47,239 nucleotides of DNA from XYA12-FULL-58-9 sp001798605 (GTDB lineage: Bacteria > Myxococcota > XYA12-FULL-58-9). This document shows, in pieces, positions 42,701 to 47,239 of this stretch; within the stretch, counting starts at the first letter, position 1; each line of letters starts with the position of its first letter. A model generated the notes under the pieces. The model was given only the letters and a program-made list of their open reading frames with translations, made no database searches and was not told the DNA's origin. The stretch is from assembly GCA_036736205.1 (NCBI GenBank), contig DAINMX010000022.1:1-47239 (forward strand). The letters are read 5' to 3'. The translations under genes were made by a program, and so were the position numbers.

Positions 42701-42901
42701 GGGGAAGGTGATCTGTTGCTCCACATCGAGGGGGCCCAGACCCTCGGCCTGGGTCAAGATCATCACCTGCTGGTTGGACACGTCCGGAAAGGCGTCGATG
42801 GGCAGGCGGCTCCACGACAGCCCGCCCAGGGCGATCACGATCAACGCGCCGATCCCCACGGTCATGCGTCGTCGCAAGATGAATTCGAGAAGGTTTGACA
42901 T
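39800..42901 (-). CDS. czcA: Heavy-metal efflux RND pump, CzcA family
   Basis: AAAGGAGG lies just before ATG 42901; the TTG at 42919 would include that site and is rejected. The 1033-residue protein is the proton-driven inner-membrane subunit of a CzcCBA-type pump that exports divalent metals. The N-terminus (LLEFILRRRMTVGIGALIVI), the porter block NELISGVKSDLAIKVFGED and the TM4 segment AIAIGMVVDGSIVVTENIVRHL are family hallmarks. The porter Met residues used by CusA for Cu/Ag are absent (NELISG as in CzcA), while the Asp of the CzcA DFG motif in TM4 is Ala (AIG), so specificity is uncertain. The gene is last in the operon, 15 bases after czcB. Confidence 0.95.
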   Translation of the reverse strand: MSNLLEFILRRRMTVGIGALIVIALGGLSWSRLPIDAFPDVSNQQVMILTQAEGLGPLDVEQQITFPIEWVMGGLPDVQSVRSLSKTGLSQVVIIFADNVDTYFARQLVFERLQMAKEQLPPGVEPEMGPTSTGLGEIFQYTLKSDRHSLTELRTMQDWMVAPRLRMVPGVNEVNSFGGHVKQIHVIVAPDKLLKYKLTLSDIVAALSENNANAGGSFIVNNWEQENIRSVGLFGSVQDVRDVVLHADDGTPVYLTDVAEVTDGAMTRMGAVSRDGAGEVAAGMVIMLKGENSKEVVERVKAALVAIERSLPEGAAIDVFYDRTDLVKAVIGTVSGALVQGGLFVILVLFLLLGNFRSALAVATSLPLTALIAFIFMDLGQVTANLMSLGGLAIAIGMVVDGSIVVTENIVRHLKERPSENGLDLVIQATREVARPIVFSILIIVLVFVPLFTLEGMEGRMFGPLALTMVFAMLGSLVVAMTVMPVILSFLMKRGIAAKEPRGFLWLQRGYLRALSKVLNHQKLTVGVAAVLFASTLALLPLIGTEFLPQLEEGAIAINVVRLPNASLEGSVETGTFMEKQLRTFPEVKTVVTKTGRAEISEDPMGPEQNDVLIMLHPESEWTTGRSKAELVVAMQERLAKIPGLRLSFSQPIALRVNELISGVKSDLAIKVFGEDIDILKANADKIAALLGGLEGAEDVRVEQITGFSQLDIIPDRRAMARYKLNMQDLNEIVETAVGGKVATTMVDGQMRFGVQVRFPRERRNDIKAIEAILLPTATGARVPLSHVAEIKRVEGPAQISRENNMRRVVVEANIRGRDLGGFVEEAKLRLAQISRSLPAGYWIEYGGTFENQQRAMRRLAVVVPISVLLIFFMLTLALRSIKTAGLVLANLPFALVGGILSMILLGITLNVPSTVGFIALFGVAVQNGTVLVAFINQLREEGRPLREAVMEACRLRFRALLMTAATTVLGLLPMVYAVGPGAEVQRPLAVVVIGGLLTATLLTLFVLPSLYHWLPPRLVAGDATLEERDATL

Positions 42902-42915
42902 GTCGTTGCCTCCTT

Positions 42916-44271
42916 TCAATCCGCGCAGCCCGCGCCCATCTTGGAGCGCAGGACATCGGACTTCAGAAGGAACGCGCCGTTTGCGACCACGACCTCACGC
43001 TCCGCGAGCCCTGCGGTTATTTCGGTCATCCCCGCGAAGGTCCGTCCCGCATCGACGGGCCGTCGGACCCAGTAATCGCCCTGGTGATGGACAAAAACAA
43101 ACGAACGCCCTTCGTCTTCCAAGATCGCCTCGCTAGGGACTGCGAGCACCTGCTGGTCACCGGGGATGAATATCTTCACCTGAGCGAACATCCCGGCAAG
43201 CAGCCGTCCGTCCGGGTTAGGCACATTGATGCGGGCTTTGACCGTCCGCGAGGACTCGCTCATCGACGGGCTGATGAAGTCGACGGTGCCGGCGAGCTCC
43301 TCTTTGGGAAACGCCTTCACCTCGACCGTGGCCGCCATCGGCTGTTTCGCCTGCTCTCGGGTGACGAGGGCAATGTCTCGTTCGTAGAGGTCCGCCCACA
43401 CCCAGACCGACGAGTTGTCGCCGACGGTGGCCAAGGACGTGTCGGCGCGTGCGACCTCGCCGGCTACGGCATGGATATCGAGCACGGTGCCTTGGACCGG
43501 AGCACGCAGAACCAGTCGGCCGGTGGCGGTGTTCTGCGTGAGGCCGCGAGCCGCGGCGGCGCTCATGCCGAGCCGCTTGAGTTTGCCGAAGGCGGCGTCG
43601 GTGCGAATCTGGGCGGCGTCAAACTCCTGTCTCGCTGAAAGCAGCTCCTTCTCGGAGGCGATGCCCTCCTTGCGCAACGCATCCAGACGAGCGTGGTTGC
43701 GGCTCGCAAGGGTGAGCATGCCTGCCGCCTCGAGGTACGCCGACTGCGCCTCGCCGATCACCACGGACTCGAGCTCGACTAGGGCCTGGCCTCGTTCGAC
43801 CTTGTCGCCCAGGGTGACGTAAACCGTTTTGATGATGCCCTCCGCTTGGGTGCTCACATGCGCGACGCGACGCTCATCGAAACGCACCTCGCCGGTGAGC
43901 TTGAGCGGCAGCGCCACGGCTCGCTTCTCTGCTTGGGTCTTCTCAAGCAGACCGCCGTCGAAGAGGCTGGCGTCGGTCTTGACCACGCCGACCTCGTAGC
44001 GGCACTCGTCACACTCGTAGGTCTTGAGGTTGTGCTCGCAGGTAGCGGTGAAGAGCTCAGCAACCGGTCGGTCCAGGTCCGAGGGCTCCTTGCCCTCGGC
44101 CCCCTCACTGTGTTCCCCGTGGCCTTCCCCTTCGTGGGACTCATGGTGTTCGGCATTGGCGGCCGGGACCGGGGTGACCTCGGCGGTTTTCTTCTTGCTG
44201 CACGACGCGCCCGTGACCACCAGGGCCAATGAGAAGATTGCGATAAGAATGCGAAGAATGCGGCTGTTCAT
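42916..44271 (-). CDS. czcB: RND periplasmic adaptor, CzcB family, with metal-binding N-terminus
   Basis: GGAG lies ahead of the ATG, which overlaps the czcC stop by four bases. The 451-residue product is a lipoprotein (lipobox GASC) with a His/Glu-rich stretch (HHESHEGEGHGEHSEG), then a short Cys motif (CEHNLKTYECDECRYEVGVV) that probably binds Zn or similar ions. The adaptor core follows: KTVYVTLGDKVERGQALVEL (lipoyl-like), a helical hairpin (about residues 185-245), beta-barrel TVLDIHAVAGEV, and the membrane-proximal part. It ends KMGAGCAD. The adaptor connects CzcA with CzcC and may hand over metal to the pump. Confidence 0.95.
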   Translation of the reverse strand: MNSRILRILIAIFSLALVVTGASCSKKKTAEVTPVPAANAEHHESHEGEGHGEHSEGAEGKEPSDLDRPVAELFTATCEHNLKTYECDECRYEVGVVKTDASLFDGGLLEKTQAEKRAVALPLKLTGEVRFDERRVAHVSTQAEGIIKTVYVTLGDKVERGQALVELESVVIGEAQSAYLEAAGMLTLASRNHARLDALRKEGIASEKELLSARQEFDAAQIRTDAAFGKLKRLGMSAAAARGLTQNTATGRLVLRAPVQGTVLDIHAVAGEVARADTSLATVGDNSSVWVWADLYERDIALVTREQAKQPMAATVEVKAFPKEELAGTVDFISPSMSESSRTVKARINVPNPDGRLLAGMFAQVKIFIPGDQQVLAVPSEAILEDEGRSFVFVHHQGDYWVRRPVDAGRTFAGMTEITAGLAEREVVVANGAFLLKSDVLRSKMGAGCAD

Positions 44272-45578
44272 TTAGGCTCCTCTCCGACAAGCACCTCGAG
44301 GCGGCTGCAGTCGATCTGGGCTTCGGCGAGCGCGCTCAAATAGAGGCGTCGTGAATCGAGCAAGGTGCGGCGGGCGTCGATGACCTCGAGCAGGCTCGCC
44401 TCGCCGAGCTGGTACGTCCTCTCCACGGTGGATGCCACGGTCTCGGAGCGCGTCACCACGTTGTTTCTGAAGCGGGCCGCGGTCGCGACCGAGCTCTGGC
44501 AGGCCGCCTGGGCGTCGATGACCTCTGTCGCGAGCTCGAGATCTGCGGCCTCGGCCTGTTTGCGACTTGCGGCCAGCCTCGCTTGCGCCTGCGCGATGCG
44601 ACCGGTGCTCCAGTTCCAAAGCGGCAGGTCTGCCGTGAGCCCGACCCCGTAGGCTCTTCGATCGAGCTCGTAGTTTGCAAAACCCGTGAGGCCGAAGGAC
44701 GGCACCTGGGCCAGCTCCTCGGTGTCGAGCTCGGCCGCGAAGAAACGTGTCCGTGCCTTGGCAACGGCCAAGGCGGGGTGGGATTTCCGCGCCCCCGTGA
44801 GTGCCGCGTCCTGATCTACCGCAACCGGCAGAGTGTCCAGGTCGGCGACCAAGACGAGCCTCATCCCCGCGGGCACGCCAAGCCAGAGCGTCAACTCCGC
44901 ACGACGCGCCCCGAGCGCGATGCGCGCGGACTCGAGATCGCTCGTCACTTTCTCGAGCTCGATCTCGACCCGGGTCGCCTCGACGGGGCGGACCTCGCCC
45001 TTCTCGGCCCGCCTTTTCACGGTCTCGACGAGCGACGAGGTTTGGGCCTCGAGCGACGCGAGTGACGCAACTCGCGCCTGCTCGTACGCCAGGTTCCAGA
45101 ACAGGGTCCGGAGCTTTAGGAGAATGTCACGGCGCAGCGCCTTGGTCTCGGCCATGGCGACGTCGACCTCTGCCTCGGCCGCGTTGATGCGCGACCCGCG
45201 CTCTGCGATCCAGCCCAAGGGCATGGTCACAGCCAGACCCCACTCGATGCTAGAGGCACCGCCCGTCCAGGCGAACCCTTGGCCGACGTTGCCTTCCAGC
45301 ATCGGGTTTGGCACGGCACCGGCGGCATCCACGCCGCCCCGTGCGGCATCAACTTGGAACTTGCCCGCCGAGAGCCGCGGGTGTTGGTCGACCAGACGGA
45401 TGAGGTCGGGCCAGGTCAGGTTGATGACGGTTGCGGACGAGACGTCAGCAATTTCGGCCGACAAAACGAGCTCGGGCCGACTTGGACCGGCCAAGGCCGG
45501 GCTCGCCGAGAGGAGAGACACGAGTAGGAGCGGACTGCGCCTCCAACGGGAGGCGCGCACGAGAGTGCATCGCATCAT
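44268..45578 (-). CDS. czcC: TolC-family outer-membrane channel, CzcC
   Basis: The 436-residue product has a signal peptide (LLLVSLLSASPALAG) and two similar halves of long helices with the OEP motif pattern: VDQHPRLSAGKFQVDAARGG, PNPMLEGNVG, LRTLFWNLAYEQARV in the first, and SHPALAVAKARTRFFAAEL, LPLWNWSTGRIAQAQARLAA, EASLLEVIDARRTLLDSRR in the second. It forms the outer-membrane tunnel of the CzcCBA pump. It is the second gene of the metal operon, after the Cys-rich small protein (113 bases), and overlaps czcB by four bases (ATGA), so the two are translationally coupled. Confidence 0.94.
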   Translation of the reverse strand: MMRCTLVRASRWRRSPLLLVSLLSASPALAGPSRPELVLSAEIADVSSATVINLTWPDLIRLVDQHPRLSAGKFQVDAARGGVDAAGAVPNPMLEGNVGQGFAWTGGASSIEWGLAVTMPLGWIAERGSRINAAEAEVDVAMAETKALRRDILLKLRTLFWNLAYEQARVASLASLEAQTSSLVETVKRRAEKGEVRPVEATRVEIELEKVTSDLESARIALGARRAELTLWLGVPAGMRLVLVADLDTLPVAVDQDAALTGARKSHPALAVAKARTRFFAAELDTEELAQVPSFGLTGFANYELDRRAYGVGLTADLPLWNWSTGRIAQAQARLAASRKQAEAADLELATEVIDAQAACQSSVATAARFRNNVVTRSETVASTVERTYQLGEASLLEVIDARRTLLDSRRLYLSALAEAQIDCSRLEVLVGEEPK

Positions 45579-45671
45579 CGAACACCTGCCTGTAGGCGAC
45601 GTCCGCGGGGGACGTCCGGGTTACGCCAAACCGGTGGCACCTGTCGCGCGACGACACGCGAGCGCAACGGT

Positions 45672-45690
45672 GCCTTCTCAACGGGAAGGC
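45672..45690. other. Hairpin between the Cys-rich leader gene and czcC
   Basis: GCCTTC (45672-45677) and GAAGGC (45685-45690) are perfect complements with a seven-base loop, immediately after the stop of the small secreted protein gene. There is no T-run. It could attenuate transcription into czcC or protect the upstream mRNA. Confidence 0.4.
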
Positions 45691-45691
45691 G

Positions 45692-46024
45692 TCAGAGTCG
45701 CGGCGGGTGGAAGATGCGGGAGAGGACGTCCTGTGGGTGTAGGTCCTCGTTGGGATGAACCTTGAGTTTGCTCAGCGGTGGCTGGGCAAGCTTGAGCGAC
45801 GGGATCGCGAAAGCCACGGCGGGTGCGTGGCCGGGGCAACAAGTGCAGGCACAACCCGGGCCGCAGGGGTCGCCGCTGTGGTCGGGATCGGGACAGGGAG
45901 ATCCCTCGATGTGGGTGACTTGGTCACCGCCGAAGGAAGAGCCCAGCACCTCGCCCGCGGAAGCTCCGACGAGCCCGGCGACGAAGAAGAGCATCACCGC
46001 CAGAGCGAGGCGTGGAAGTCTCAT
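45692..46024 (-). CDS. Small secreted Cys/His-rich protein heading the czc operon
   Basis: ATG 46024 follows GGGGAG by five bases; the longer frame from 46084 is rejected. The 110-residue product has a signal peptide (LALAVMLFFVAGLVGASAG), then a short Cys/His-dense stretch (SPCPDPDHSGDPCGPGC, then ACTCCPGH) and a tail with HPNEDLHPQDVL and FHPPRL. The motif is well suited to hold metal in the periplasm; role and family are not known, but its place as first gene before czcCBA recalls the CzcI-type regulators or metal chaperones (inference). Its promoter lies at 46100-46128. Confidence 0.75.
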   Translation of the reverse strand: MRLPRLALAVMLFFVAGLVGASAGEVLGSSFGGDQVTHIEGSPCPDPDHSGDPCGPGCACTCCPGHAPAVAFAIPSLKLAQPPLSKLKVHPNEDLHPQDVLSRIFHPPRL

Positions 46025-46099
46025 GCACGCTCCCCGTGCGGTTTCGTGCGTGCTGCCGTCTTCATGCGTGCCATGGGTAATCACTACCTAACTTGTGCA

Positions 46100-46128
46100 A
46101 GTGTAGGAATGTGCAACTGACCTGTCAA
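46100..46128 (-). promoter_or_regulatory. Promoter of the leftward czc operon
   Basis: On the minus strand TTGACA (plus 46123-46128) and TACACT (plus 46100-46105) are 17 bases apart, a near-consensus sigma-70 promoter. Transcription would start near 46093, about 70 bases before the small Cys-rich gene. An imperfect inverted repeat, ACTTGTGCAAGT (46091-46102), overlaps the -10, and TTGCACA occurs twice on this strand; these could be regulator sites. Confidence 0.75.
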
Positions 46129-46181
46129 CCCAACCATTTCCAACCCGGCGATTTGGAGGCTGTTCACAAAGCTCGTCAGAT

Positions 46182-46210
46182 TTGACATTATTCGGACAAC
46201 CGGTTATACG
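46182..46210 (+). promoter_or_regulatory. Promoter of the arsR-acr3 operon
   Basis: TTGACA (46182-46187) and TATACG (46205-46210) are 17 bases apart, a strong sigma-70-type promoter, about 30 bases before the arsR start codon. A 24-bp palindrome overlaps the spacer and -10 (separate entry). Confidence 0.8.
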
Positions 46211-46213
46211 AAT
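46190..46213. promoter_or_regulatory. 24-bp palindrome, likely ArsR operator
   Basis: The left arm ATTCGGACAACC (46190-46201) and the right arm GGTTATACGAAT (46202-46213) are complementary at 10 of 12 positions with no spacer. The element covers the whole -10 and most of the spacer of the arsR promoter, the usual location of an ArsR repressor site. Binding by this ArsR is inferred from position. Confidence 0.75.
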
Positions 46214-46240
46214 GCAAAGTTTCACACCTCGGAGATACTC

Positions 46241-46672
46241 GTGAAAGACGTGGCCCAGTTCCTCAAGGTCCTCGCTGACGAGGCGCGGCTGCAGATCCTG
46301 TGGCTCTTGTTCAACCACAAGGAGCTGTGCGTCTGTGACATCATGGAGGCGCTTGGCATCACGCAGTCCAAGGCTTCGCGGCATCTAGCGACCCTGCGTC
46401 ATGCAGGCCTGGTGGTCGACCGCAAGGCCGCGGCTTGGTCTTACTACTCGGTCTGCCCCATTGAAGGCGACCTAGAGCGCGCCGTCCTCGACACCCTGCG
46501 GGCCAGGCTTGCCAACCACACTGGGGCCGCGCGGGTCCTGCAGAGCCTGCAAGCGTGGCTTACGCGCAAGGAGCGCGAGGCCGCGTGTGAGCCGGGCGGC
46601 CGCTGCGGTCCCGCGAAACCCGCAGAGCCAAGGAGCCGCGCTCGTGCGGCGCGTTCAGGAGGTAGCCGATGA
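46241..46672 (+). CDS. arsR: ArsR-family metalloregulator
   Basis: GTG 46241 follows GGAG. The 143-residue product is a winged-helix repressor: FLKVLADEARLQILWLLF, then ELCVCDIMEALGITQSKASRHLATLRHAGLV. The two Cys of ELCVCD are the As(III)-binding pair of classical ArsR proteins; metal binding releases the operator. The C-terminal 40 residues are a basic, Cys-containing extension (CEPGGRCGP) that could provide a further ligand. The stop overlaps the acr3 start (ATGA), so the two genes are coupled, and the promoter has a palindromic site. Confidence 0.95.
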   Translation: MKDVAQFLKVLADEARLQILWLLFNHKELCVCDIMEALGITQSKASRHLATLRHAGLVVDRKAAAWSYYSVCPIEGDLERAVLDTLRARLANHTGAARVLQSLQAWLTRKEREAACEPGGRCGPAKPAEPRSRARAARSGGSR

Positions 46673-47239
46673 GCAACGAGCCATCCTCGGCAGGTGTGTT
46701 GAAACGCCTGTCCTTTTTAGACCGTTACCTGACGCTCTGGATCTTCATCGCCATGGCGATTGGTGTCGGTGCCGGTTACCTGGTCCCGACGGTCGTCCCG
46801 TTCATCAACCAGTTCAACGTCGGGACGACCAACATCCCCATCGCTATCGGACTCATCCTGATGATGTACCCGCCGCTTGCGAAGGTCCGCTACGAGGAGA
46901 TGGGCCCTGTCTTCCGCAACACCAAGGTGCTGGGACTGTCGCTCGTGCAGAATTGGATCATCGGCCCGATATTGATGTTCGCCCTGGCCGTCATTTTCCT
47001 GCACGACAAGCCCGAGTACATGGTGGGGCTGATCATGATCGGCCTCGCCCGCTGTATCGCCATGGTCATCGTCTGGAACGACCTCGCCAAGGGTGACACC
47101 GAGTACTGCGCAGGCCTGGTCGCGTTCAACTCCATCTTCCAGGTGCTCTTCTTTTCGGTCTACGCGTACGTCTTCATCACCGTGCTGCCGACCTGGTTCG
47201 GCCTGCAGGGCGTGGCGGTCAACATCACCATCGGCGAGA
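46669..47239 (+). CDS. acr3: Arsenite efflux transporter ACR3 family, 3' end cut by window
   Basis: The frame runs open to the window end, giving 190 residues of a membrane protein of usually about 350. AGGAGG (46657-46662) precedes the ATG, which overlaps the arsR stop. The sequence shows the ACR3 start (LSFLDRYLTLWIFIAMAIGVG), NIPIAIGLILMMYPPLAKVRY and the block GLARCIAMVIVWNDLAKGD with the conserved Cys needed for arsenite transport. It expels As(III) across the inner membrane using the proton motive force and is controlled by ArsR upstream. Confidence 0.95.
   Translation, partial: MSNEPSSAGVLKRLSFLDRYLTLWIFIAMAIGVGAGYLVPTVVPFINQFNVGTTNIPIAIGLILMMYPPLAKVRYEEMGPVFRNTKVLGLSLVQNWIIGPILMFALAVIFLHDKPEYMVGLIMIGLARCIAMVIVWNDLAKGDTEYCAGLVAFNSIFQVLFFSVYAYVFITVLPTWFGLQGVAVNITIGE

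Noticed and set aside
1..47239. tRNA, rRNA, IS or phage features
   Set aside because: No tRNA-like cloverleaf, rRNA stretch, transposase, integrase or terminal inverted repeat was seen while reading; a tRNAscan/Infernal run would be the decisive check.

Overview
The window looks like a chromosomal fragment of a Gram-negative bacterium, most likely a member of the Myxococcota or a related deltaproteobacterial lineage (inference). The signs are many outer-membrane-type lipoproteins with lipoboxes, a very large cysteine-rich lipoprotein built from about 20 repeated modules next to a thrombospondin type-3-like segment, a calpain-family protease, arabinose-5-phosphate isomerase (Kdo/LPS synthesis), a TolC/RND tripartite pump and an RpoH-type sigma factor. 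No rRNA, tRNA, CRISPR array, insertion sequence or phage gene was seen.

Region by region. (1) 1-3.7 kb: the 3' end of a receiver-like/PilZ-like protein, then a leftward pair, murA followed after 11 bases by a secreted lipoprotein of unknown function. (2) 3.8-7.7 kb: two rightward genes without a clear family, a 949-residue protein whose N-terminal third resembles a degenerate poly(A)-polymerase/CCA-adding head, and a coiled-coil single-pass membrane protein preceded by a 32-bp tandem duplication. (3) 8.1-13.8 kb: envelope and lipid genes: a GT1-like glycosyltransferase, kdsD, a MCWSGEAS-type membrane protein, a phospholipase D/cardiolipin-synthase-like enzyme and a PlsC acyltransferase. (4) 13.8-23.3 kb: secreted or regulatory proteins: a calpain-like cysteine protease, a 1185-residue Ig-like/DUF5060/glycosidase-like lipoprotein, an apparently N-terminally shortened lipase and the 1352-residue cysteine-rich lipoprotein.

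(5) 23.5-33.8 kb: an AI-2E-family membrane protein and a run of small exported, lipoprotein and membrane genes, including TatA, a small-multidrug-export-family protein, an NTF2-like lipoprotein, a DUF4139 protein, and two lipoproteins that share a domain with two cysteines and the sequence AEIGGALGA. (6) 34-38.7 kb: an envelope/stress block: a DUF4398-like lipoprotein, an OmpA-family protein with the same kind of N-terminal helical domain, a DUF948-like and a YqjD/ElaB-like membrane protein, a DUF6600-like secreted protein, a GlsB/YeaQ protein, and an RpoH-family sigma factor that is a natural candidate regulator of the block. (7) 38.9-47.2 kb: a heavy-metal region: an NhaR-like LysR regulator convergent with a leftward czcCBA efflux operon headed by a small secreted Cys/His-rich protein, and a divergent arsR-acr3 arsenite-efflux operon cut by the window end. 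The divergent control region has well-formed promoters on both strands and a 24-bp palindrome lying across the spacer and -10 of the arsR promoter.

The most uncommon items are the calpain-like protease whose usual Asn appears to be Asp, the 949-residue orphan with its neighbour and duplicated upstream element, the modular cysteine-rich lipoprotein, and the compact divergent ars/czc switch. All names rest on reading motifs in the translated sequence; no database search was possible.
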